Assembly (NCBI GenBank): GCA_903889605.1 | Contig: CAISYK010000360.1 | Coordinates: 1-5,472, forward strand | Reading direction: 5' to 3' | Source: an uncultured Bacteroidota bacterium | Lineage (GTDB): Bacteria; Bacteroidota; Bacteroidia; 2-12-FULL-35-15 | DNA length: 5,472 bases | The notes under the pieces: model-generated | Told to the model about the DNA's origin: nothing | The model's database searches: none | What the model saw: the letters and a program-made list of their open reading frames with translations, nothing else | Position numbers and translations under genes: made by a program | In this document: positions 1 to 5,472 of the stretch, in pieces | How the letters are laid out: every line of letters begins with the position of its first letter | How positions within the stretch are numbered: position 1 is the first letter of the stretch

Positions 1-11
1 AATTTCCCAAT

Positions 12-45
12 CAGGTGAAGGGATGGAATCTCCATCTCTCACTTG
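12..45 (+). repeat. Imperfect hairpin near the left edge
   Basis: Bases 12-27 pair with 31-45 around the 3-nt loop ATC, giving 15 pairs with one bulged A at 18. The core GATGGA/TCCATC (22-27/31-36) is perfect. Two of the outer pairs are G-U when read as + strand RNA, so the fold is better on that strand. It is followed by an A run and then TTATTTT, not by the immediate T run of a classical intrinsic terminator. It may be the 3' end of an upstream transcript or part of a dispersed repeat; the function is unknown. Confidence 0.4.
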
Positions 46-207
46 AAAAAAAATTATTTTCCCTGCCAAGGGTTGCATTTATAAGTTGAATTTACGCAAG
101 TATTATCCAGTTAATTATTGCCGGAGATACAATAACATTAGGGAATGCAGGTTCAAATTAATAAAGCAGAATTATTTTTGAAATAATACAAAAGGATACC
201 ATTTTTT

Positions 208-274
208 ATAATTGCAGACCAAACGTCAACTGTTTTAAAATGAGTAAATTACATTTGACGGTGTCTGCAAATAT
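208..274. repeat. Imperfect dyad in the intergenic region
   Basis: Left arm 208-229 and right arm 255-274 are complementary: ATA, then TTGCAGAC against GTCTGCAA, then CGTCAA against TTGACG, separated by small internal mismatches and a 25-nt AT-rich middle. Roughly 16 of about 20 arm positions pair. This could be a binding site for a dimeric regulator, a structured RNA leader or a repeat remnant. It lies about 150 bp before the OmpA-like gene, which is far for an operator unless the leader is long. Confidence 0.35.
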
Positions 275-420
275 TGCTGCATGAGAAATTGTTTTTTAGA
301 TGTTAAACTTACAATATTTTTACTAATGCGTTTTTAGAAGAAAAATTTGCGAACTGCCCAAACAATTTATTTGCAGTTTGTTTTTATCAAGTTGTATCGT
401 AATTAGTAGTGAATAGTAAA

Positions 421-1521
421 ATGAAATTCCCATTAGTAAGTTCAAAAGCCTTTTTTCAAAAAGCTATTTTGCTTTTTGCAGTTTTGCCTTTGTATACTGT
501 GTCATTTGCTCAAGAAAAAGAACAAAATTTAGTGCCTAATCCAAGTTTTGAGAAACATAAAAACAAATCTAATATCATAAAAAATGCGATTCCATGGCAA
601 GGTGACGGCACTGTAGATTATTATATGGCGCCAGAGAAAACGGATACTTCCAAATATAAAGGGGCGCATACAGGAACTTGCTTTGTAGGATTGCGTTTCC
701 AGGCAAAATACAAAGAATATTTATTTGTGCAGTTAACTGAGCCTTTAAAAAAAGGAAAAACATACAGTTTTAAAATGTATATAAGATTGGTTGGGTGCAG
801 CACTGTTACAATAAAACAACTCGGGGTATATTTTTCGGACAGGCCCTTCGAAATTGGGATGACTTTTGATGAAGAAGGATTATTAGATTCCGCTTATACA
901 AAAGGGATCCCAGCAGCTGCAGGCTGGATTCCTATTCATGGTGAATACTTATCGCATGGAAATGAAAAATTTATTATTGTAGGAAATTTTCAGCCCAAAA
1001 TGAAGGATGATTTTGTTCGTTTAAAGAAATGGGATCTTTTTGAACTGCGGGAAGCATATTACTATATTGATGATATATCTATCAAAAAAATAAAAACTGA
1101 AGCAGATTCAACCGCACTGAGCAAAAAAATTATAACCAAAGCCGCTTTCTCATTCCCTGATTCTTTTTCAAGCGGGCAAATTATTGAAATAAATGATTTG
1201 AAATTTGAAAATGAAGGTACGGCACTTTTAAAATCTTCGTACAAAATATTAGATGAATTAGTTCTTGCCTTAAACAATCATCCGTTTATGGAAATACAAA
1301 TTAACGTATATTCGGACTTTGAAGGGAAAGAGTCTTTAAACAAGAAATTGTCCAAAGCAAAAGCAAAAGCTGTATATGACTACTTATTAGCGCAAAGTGT
1401 TATAAACCCTATGACTTACAAAGGTTTTGGATCATCTCAGCCGGCGACACCAAATGATCCTGTTAAAAATATAAATAAAGATAAAAACAGCCGGGTGGAG
1501 TTTATGGTTATTTTACAGTAA
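421..1521 (+). CDS. Secreted OmpA C-terminal-domain protein with N-terminal beta-sandwich-like region
   Basis: The product of 366 residues has a signal peptide: basic/hydrophobic residues 1-30 with a likely signal peptidase I cut after SFA (30/31). The mature part opens with NLVPNPSFEK (36-45), a phrase common at the start of galactose-binding-like beta-sandwiches in Bacteroidota, and that region ends near YYIDDISIK (214-222). Residues about 255-366 form an OmpA-like peptidoglycan-binding domain: FENEGTALL (262-270), the conserved Asp299, LSKAKAKAV (310-318), GFGSSQP (335-341) and the closing SRVEF (357-361). The family binds diaminopimelate of peptidoglycan through an Asp and an Arg 15 residues apart; here the Arg position is Lys314. 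The protein probably sits in the periplasm, tied to the cell wall. I chose ATG at 421; a GTG four codons upstream (409) is in frame and would only lengthen the signal peptide. No Shine-Dalgarno motif is visible. The ligand of the N-terminal region is unknown. Confidence 0.88.
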   Translation: MKFPLVSSKAFFQKAILLFAVLPLYTVSFAQEKEQNLVPNPSFEKHKNKSNIIKNAIPWQGDGTVDYYMAPEKTDTSKYKGAHTGTCFVGLRFQAKYKEYLFVQLTEPLKKGKTYSFKMYIRLVGCSTVTIKQLGVYFSDRPFEIGMTFDEEGLLDSAYTKGIPAAAGWIPIHGEYLSHGNEKFIIVGNFQPKMKDDFVRLKKWDLFELREAYYYIDDISIKKIKTEADSTALSKKIITKAAFSFPDSFSSGQIIEINDLKFENEGTALLKSSYKILDELVLALNNHPFMEIQINVYSDFEGKESLNKKLSKAKAKAVYDYLLAQSVINPMTYKGFGSSQPATPNDPVKNINKDKNSRVEFMVILQ

Positions 1522-1666
1522 TGAATAATAATCCCGGAATACAATAAACAGGATAATACTTTTGATGCAATTAAATATTATAAATAAATGCAGTCGATAA
1601 TTAAAATACGGCTCGTCAAAAGGGGTCCTTTACGGATAGTTGGATGGGCTTTAACAAAAATGACCT

Positions 1667-3019
1667 ATGGCGGAATTAAAAAAAGGAGACAAGAAATTAA
1701 TTAATGCATGGACGTTTTATGATTGGGCTAATTCGTCTTACCCTTTGGTAATAACTGCGGCTATTTTTCCAATATTTTATGTGAATGTTACCGGCACAAA
1801 GGATGCTGATGGAAAGATAATCAGCGATATGGTAACTTTATTCGGCCGGCATTTTAAAAACACTGAATTGTATGATTACGTTGTTGCCTTATCATTTATA
1901 ATTGTCTCCTTATCTTCGCCGGTATTATCAGGCATCGCCGACTACAGCGGAAGCAAAAAGCGCTTTATGCAGTTCTTTTGTTATTTGGGTTCGATATCCT
2001 GCGCAACATTATTTTTTTTTAGTAAAGACAATTTATTTTTAGGCCTCCTGTCTGTCTTATTTGCCAGTGTTGGCTATTGGGGCAGTATTGTTTTTTACAA
2101 TGCATACTTACCAGAAATTGCAGAACCTGCAGACCATGATAAAGTGAGTGCAAATGGCTATGCAAGAGGCTACATCGGAGGAGCGATTCTTTTGATCATT
2201 AATTTGATTCTGATAAAAAAATTTAACATGGATCCAAGATATTCTTTCATCACTGTTGCAATGTGGTGGGCAGGTTTTGCGCAAATAACTTTTGCAAGTC
2301 TGCCGAATATTGCAAGGAAACATTTGTCTGATGGGAATATTATTACCAAAGGATTTAGAGAATTGCTCAAAGTATGGAATGAACTTAAACATATTAAACA
2401 ATTAAAACGTTTCCTTATGTCATTCTTTGTATACAGCATGGGGGTTCAAACAGTGATGTTAATTGCTGTAATGTTCGCAAAAAAAGAAATTGTAGATATT
2501 GTGGAAGTAAGCGAAACTATAAATGGGGTAATTATTAAATCTATTAAAGAAGTCCCTATACAGGATTCTGCGTTAATTACTAGTATATTGTTAATACAAT
2601 TTCTCGGCATTGCAGGTGCTTATTTGTTTTCATTTGTCTCCCGCAAAATCGGAAATATAAAAACATTGGGTCTCAGCTTAATTATTTGGATTGCAGTATG
2701 TATTTCAGTTTATAAATTCGTCTACAGCTCCTATTCATTTTATGTTGCAGCATGTTTTGTAGGCTTGGTTATGGGCGGTATCCAATCATTGTCGCGTTCG
2801 ACATATTCCAAACTTTTACCAGAAACAGAAGATAACGCATCCTATTTCAGCTTTTATGATGTGTGCGAAAAAATAGGCATTGTTATAGGGATGCTGTCTT
2901 TCGGTTTAATTGAAGGCGTAACCGGAAGTATGAGGAATTCTATTTTCGCATTAGTTTCCTTTTTTATTATTGGGTTTTTAATTTTGCTTACTATCCCAAA
3001 AACAAAAAATGTGAGTTAA
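1667..3019 (+). CDS. UMF1-family MFS transporter (Atg22-like)
   Basis: The 450-residue protein is an inner-membrane major facilitator of the UMF1 family, the bacterial relatives of the yeast vacuolar effluxer Atg22. Family signatures visible are YDWANSSY (18-25) before helix 1, a motif-A-like GIADYSGSKKR (89-99) after helix 2, NAYLPEIA (145-152), SANGYARGYIGG (161-172) and the second-half signature GGIQSLSRSTYSKLLPE (370-386). Hydrophobic segments fall at about 24-40, 70-90, 102-118, 123-145, 168-184, 193-211, 250-270, 301-324, 331-349, 355-373, 402-417 and 424-443, which makes 12. A polar segment at 273-300 separates helices 7 and 8. Length fits the family. The substrate is unknown; amino acid or small-metabolite export is only a guess from Atg22. 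The start ATG has no Shine-Dalgarno sequence, as is normal in Bacteroidota. It begins 145 bp after the OmpA-like gene, so it probably has its own promoter; a TAnnTTTG-like box (TACTTTTG, 1557-1564) lacks a matching -33 element. Confidence 0.9.
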   Translation: MAELKKGDKKLINAWTFYDWANSSYPLVITAAIFPIFYVNVTGTKDADGKIISDMVTLFGRHFKNTELYDYVVALSFIIVSLSSPVLSGIADYSGSKKRFMQFFCYLGSISCATLFFFSKDNLFLGLLSVLFASVGYWGSIVFYNAYLPEIAEPADHDKVSANGYARGYIGGAILLIINLILIKKFNMDPRYSFITVAMWWAGFAQITFASLPNIARKHLSDGNIITKGFRELLKVWNELKHIKQLKRFLMSFFVYSMGVQTVMLIAVMFAKKEIVDIVEVSETINGVIIKSIKEVPIQDSALITSILLIQFLGIAGAYLFSFVSRKIGNIKTLGLSLIIWIAVCISVYKFVYSSYSFYVAACFVGLVMGGIQSLSRSTYSKLLPETEDNASYFSFYDVCEKIGIVIGMLSFGLIEGVTGSMRNSIFALVSFFIIGFLILLTIPKTKNVS

Positions 3020-3021
3020 AT

Positions 3022-3052
3022 ATTAGTCATTAGTTGATTACTAGTTAGTTCA
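3022..3052. repeat. Degenerate TTAGT-rich tandem stretch
   Basis: Immediately after the transporter stop codon, about four imperfect 7-8 bp units resembling TTAGTCA or TTAGTTGA follow one another. Such ATTAGTCATT-type stretches are often seen between genes in AT-rich genomes and may be simple-sequence decay. No T-run hairpin terminator is associated with it. The rest of the 183-bp gap is AT-rich; it contains a near-direct pair AGATTCATTATT (3100-3111) and AGATTCGTTATT (3180-3191), and a lone TATATTTG box at 3121-3128. Confidence 0.3.
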
Positions 3053-3202
3053 TTTGTTATTTTTTGAATCGTAAATATTATTTGTCATCTAATTTATTAA
3101 GATTCATTATTTGTAACCCGTATATTTGTGCAGATTCTATTCATAAATTGATGAAAAAATTTAATTAGTAAATTCATATAGATTCGTTATTCTTAAAAAA
3201 AT

Positions 3203-3925
3203 ATGATTGTAGATATATTTATTCCCTGTTTTATTGATCAAATCTATCCTGAAACAGGATTGAACATGGTTAAGATTTTAGAAAAAGTAGGCTGCGGTGT
3301 AAATTACAATCCAGAACAAACATGCTGCGGTCAGCCTGCTTTTAATGTGGGCTATTGGGCGGAATGTAAAGAAGTAGGAGAGAAATTTATCCGTGAATTT
3401 CAGAATGATCGTTATATAGTTTGCCCATCAGCTTCTTGTGTTGGAATGATAAAAAATTATTATCCCGACATGTTCCATAATTCAGTTTTGCACAATGAAT
3501 ATAAACAGATTCAGAAAAACATTTTTGAGTTTTCTGATTTTATGGTGAATGTTTTGAAAATTACCGATATCGGCGCTACTCTTAATGGGGTTGCAACATA
3601 TCATGATTCATGTGCTGCATTGCGCGAATATGGGATAAAACAGGAGCCAAGAATACTGCTGGAAAAAGTGCGGGGATTGGAATTGCGTGAAATGAAAGAT
3701 TCAGATGTATGCTGTGGTTTTGGAGGAAGCTTTTCCGTAAAATTTGAACCGATTGCAGTTGGTCTGGGTGAGCAAAAATTAGAAAATGCTGTGGAGACAG
3801 GTGCGGAATACCTTATATCTACTGACTCTTCCTGCCTTATGCATATTGAAGGTTATGCAAAAAAACAGAACAAAAAAATGAAAATGATGCATTTGTGCGA
3901 TGTACTTGCTTCCGGGTGGGACTAA
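3203..3925 (+). CDS. lutA: LutA/YkgE-type (Fe-S)-binding protein with two CCG domains
   Basis: The 240-residue product resembles LutA of Bacillus and YkgE of E. coli, the small subunit of the LutABC complex that oxidises L-lactate to pyruvate in the cytoplasm. It has two cysteine-rich CCG domains, as in HdrB, GlpC and GlcF. The first has Cys9, CCGQP (41-45) and Cys79; the second has HDSC (134-137), CCGFGGSFSVKF (170-181) and Cys211 in DSSCLMH. The last Cys of the classical CX2C is absent in both domains, which as I recall also holds for YkgE. An extra Cys74 lies in the first domain. VRGLELRE (156-163) and the C-terminal MMHLCDVLASG are also typical. Length matches the family (about 240). The ATG follows an A-rich stretch without Shine-Dalgarno. 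LutB and LutC are not next to it: upstream is the transporter and downstream a convergent gene. Family assignment is firm; lactate as the actual substrate is inferred. Confidence 0.9.
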   Translation: MIVDIFIPCFIDQIYPETGLNMVKILEKVGCGVNYNPEQTCCGQPAFNVGYWAECKEVGEKFIREFQNDRYIVCPSASCVGMIKNYYPDMFHNSVLHNEYKQIQKNIFEFSDFMVNVLKITDIGATLNGVATYHDSCAALREYGIKQEPRILLEKVRGLELREMKDSDVCCGFGGSFSVKFEPIAVGLGEQKLENAVETGAEYLISTDSSCLMHIEGYAKKQNKKMKMMHLCDVLASGWD

Positions 3926-3999
3926 TAATAATTGGGGATTTTACATTGCCGATTTAGTGTTAAACACAACTCAATCCGAAATCATAAATGCGTAATTTT

Positions 4000-5424
4000 T
4001 CATTTTATATTTTTAATTATTTCTTCCCACTCTTTGCTGTTTTTTACCCCGCTGAATGCACTATCGCTCTGCATCCTATCAATATCCTTAAATCCATTTT
4101 TAACTGCAGAGTTTAGATATTTAGCCGCCTCAATTGAATTCCCATTTTTAGCCGTAATACAAGCCATCAAATAATGTGCTTCGTTATTTTCGTGGTCAAC
4201 TAATAAATAAATTTTACCGAAAAAGTCCGCAGCCGGAAGTGCATTTTGTTTTAATGCTCCGCTTGTCTGCATATATGCGGCAAGACTTAGGAAGCCAAGT
4301 ATTCGTTTATTTATAAGGACTTTATTTTTATCTTTTCCTGTTTTAATTTTTTGATTTAATTCTGCAATACTTTTATTCCACCAATTAATATTTTGTGTCT
4401 GTAATGCCTGCACATATTCCTGTTTTAGTTTTTCTTCCTCACTCCATCGCCCTTCTTCAAGTTTTAATTGTTTGTCAATTTCCGGGCTGGTCTTTGCTGA
4501 CTTATATATTGCATAGCATGAGGATAAATCTGTTAAACCATCATAAAAATTAATAGTTTTAAGGCATAACTTATATGCGTCGAATACTTGTTTTTTCTGC
4601 TGATATATTTCTATTTGTTTTAATGAAGGCTTTATATGAGCAGCAACAAGTGAATCATTTTTAGAAGAAATGTTTTTCCGCATCTCGTTTAATTCTAACC
4701 ACCAAAAGGCTTCATCCATAACCTCTTTAGCAGGCCATTCATGTTTGCCGTCAAAAGTTAATAATGCGTGTTTAACATTACGCCCGGCTAAATCCGTCAT
4801 ATCGTATTTTCTCATTTCAACATAATTAAAATCTTCATTGCCTGCTATTCCAATAAAAGAATAATTGTTCCGGGGTGACGTAATACTTGCAGCTGGTGCA
4901 GAGGCTCCGCAGCAAATAACACCAGCAATAGAACCATTGGAAATTGTCAGCGCATTTGCAATTCGCGCTCCTCCTGAAAAACCAAGTACATAAACACGAT
5001 TCGTATTTATTGATAATCTATTTCCTGCATCAGCAAATAATTTTCCGGCAATGGTTTGTGATTCTTCCCATGAAGTTCCGTTTTTCGAATTGTTGGAACC
5101 CACAATAATGTAACCATATTTTTGCGCCAGTTCTTTATAAAGGGATATGGGTAATTTCCCTGCTGAGTGCGGATCAAAAGCATAGATAATAGGATATTTT
5201 TGTTCTTTAGAATAATTATCCGGTAAATACAAAGCATAACTTTGCGAAGCATCATTTTTGCAAACTACTTTGTCAATAATTTGTCCTTTCAGAAAAATTT
5301 CATCCTTTGGAACTGAATCACTTGTTTGAGATACCGGCTTTTGTTTAGAATCTTTACCAGAAGAACATGATTGCAGGACAAATACAGACACTAAAAATTT
5401 TACCGCAAAGACGCAGAGACGCAA
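4000..5424 (-). CDS. Lipoprotein with alpha/beta-hydrolase (esterase) domain and TPR-like tail; 5' end uncertain
   Basis: Read from a TTG at 5424, the protein has 474 residues. A hydrophobic leader ends in LQSC (17-20), a lipobox with an unusual Gln, so Cys20 is probably lipidated. Residues about 45-245 look like an esterase or dienelactone-hydrolase-type fold: SYALYLPDNY (62-71), YAFDPHSAG (81-89), nucleophile elbow GFSGG with Ser150, likely acid Asp198 in AGNEDFNY, and His228 in GKHEWP. The triad is therefore apparently intact, suggesting an active esterase or peptidase-like hydrolase at the outer membrane or periplasmic face; the substrate is unknown. Residues about 250-365 are charged and helical, and 375-445 resemble a TPR pair (NNEAHYLMACITAKNGN, then EAAKYLNSAVKNGF). 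The TTG lies inside a palindromic repeat and the frame stays open to position 5472, so the real start may be beyond the window. No ATG occurs before residue 203. It converges with the LutA-like gene, leaving 74 bp between the stop codons. Confidence 0.82.
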   Translation of the reverse strand: MRLCVFAVKFLVSVFVLQSCSSGKDSKQKPVSQTSDSVPKDEIFLKGQIIDKVVCKNDASQSYALYLPDNYSKEQKYPIIYAFDPHSAGKLPISLYKELAQKYGYIIVGSNNSKNGTSWEESQTIAGKLFADAGNRLSINTNRVYVLGFSGGARIANALTISNGSIAGVICCGASAPAASITSPRNNYSFIGIAGNEDFNYVEMRKYDMTDLAGRNVKHALLTFDGKHEWPAKEVMDEAFWWLELNEMRKNISSKNDSLVAAHIKPSLKQIEIYQQKKQVFDAYKLCLKTINFYDGLTDLSSCYAIYKSAKTSPEIDKQLKLEEGRWSEEEKLKQEYVQALQTQNINWWNKSIAELNQKIKTGKDKNKVLINKRILGFLSLAAYMQTSGALKQNALPAADFFGKIYLLVDHENNEAHYLMACITAKNGNSIEAAKYLNSAVKNGFKDIDRMQSDSAFSGVKNSKEWEEIIKNIK

Positions 5425-5456
5425 AGATTTTCCTAGCGCCTCTGCGTCTTTGCGGT
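5402..5456. repeat. GC-rich palindromic dispersed-type repeat overlapping the lipoprotein start
   Basis: Arms 5402-5422 and 5436-5456 are complementary at 20 of 21 positions (A5419/C5439 mismatch) around a 13-nt loop. The left side also reads as three 8-bp units, CCGCAAAG, ACGCAGAG and ACGCAAAG (5403-5426). By hand count it is about 55% GC, well above its surroundings. Repeats built from ACGCAAAG/ACGCAGAG units are, from general knowledge, scattered in many copies through various environmental bacterial genomes. An 11-base T run follows at 5459-5469, so on the + strand it also has the shape of an intrinsic terminator, though no + strand gene ends close by. On the - strand it supplies the apparent TTG start and residues 1-8 of the lipoprotein. 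Confidence 0.8.
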
Positions 5457-5472
5457 TATTTTTTTTTTTGAC

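Larger units (their letters stand above)
1..420. other. Gene-free AT-rich leader region
   Basis: No reading frame here has the length or composition of a gene, and I see no tRNA or other RNA gene. The left edge (2-46) could be the last codons of a + strand gene ending in TGA at 44-46, but 14 codons are too few to judge. The stretch holds two imperfect inverted repeats, at 12-45 and 208-274, listed separately. I found no convincing Bacteroidota promoter (TTG, about 20 bp, TAnnTTTG) before the OmpA-like gene; the closest is a one-mismatch TTTATTTG at 366-373. The region probably holds the 3' end of an upstream transcript and the promoter of the downstream gene, but that is inference. Confidence 0.5.

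Noticed and set aside
240..284. Short + strand frame of 14 codons (ATG at 240, TGA at 282) inside the dyad region
   Set aside because: Too short, with no ribosome binding signal and no recognisable peptide; such frames are expected by chance.
1557..1564. TACTTTTG, matching the Bacteroidota -7 box TAnnTTTG before the UMF1 gene
   Set aside because: No TTG element about 20 bp upstream; a six-base match is frequent by chance in AT-rich DNA.
1619..1631. Small palindrome AAAGG-GGT-CCTTT before the UMF1 gene
   Set aside because: Only 5-bp arms, no T run, and no riboswitch or leader motif recognised around it.
3121..3128. TATATTTG, matching the -7 box TAnnTTTG before the LutA-like gene
   Set aside because: No properly spaced -33 TTG; kept only as a weak candidate.
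3957..3967. GTGTTAAACAC palindrome in the convergent gap, considered as a terminator
   Set aside because: Five-bp AT-rich arms without a following T run are too weak to call.
3932..4174. An 80-codon + strand frame after the LutA-like gene
   Set aside because: It lies mostly antisense to the C-terminal part of the lipoprotein gene, whose frame has clear protein-like features; the + strand product matches nothing I recognise.
5402..5456. CRISPR array reading of the ACGCAAAG/ACGCAGAG units
   Set aside because: The units are 8 bp, contiguous and without spacers, and form one palindrome; no cas gene is present.

Overview
The window looks like a piece of a Bacteroidota chromosome. It is AT-rich, the gene starts lack Shine-Dalgarno motifs, and its proteins have a Bacteroidota flavour: an OmpA-type protein opening its mature part with NLVPNPSFE, a UMF1-family transporter, and a lipoprotein carrying an alpha/beta hydrolase fused to a TPR-like tail. 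Genus cannot be told from this sequence.

Layout. Positions 1-420 hold no convincing gene, only two imperfect inverted repeats (12-45 and 208-274). Three genes follow on the + strand: a secreted OmpA C-terminal-domain protein (421-1521), a 12-helix UMF1-family MFS transporter (1667-3019) and a LutA/YkgE-type iron-sulfur protein with two CCG motifs (3203-3925). The gaps between them (145 and 183 bp) are AT-rich and suggest separate transcripts rather than a tight operon. After a 74-bp convergent gap, a lipoprotein hydrolase gene lies on the - strand (4000-5424). Its 5' end runs into a GC-rich palindromic repeat (5402-5456) and its reading frame stays open to the end of the window, so the true start is uncertain.

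How the genes relate. I see no shared pathway. The OmpA-like protein and the lipoprotein belong to the cell envelope, the transporter to the inner membrane, and the LutA-like protein to cytoplasmic lactate oxidation. The usual LutA partners (LutB, LutC) are not in the window. This is mostly ordinary genome content, and I found no convincing evidence of a new multi-gene system. The most notable point is the mobile-looking palindrome, which supplies the apparent start codon and half of the signal peptide of the hydrolase lipoprotein.
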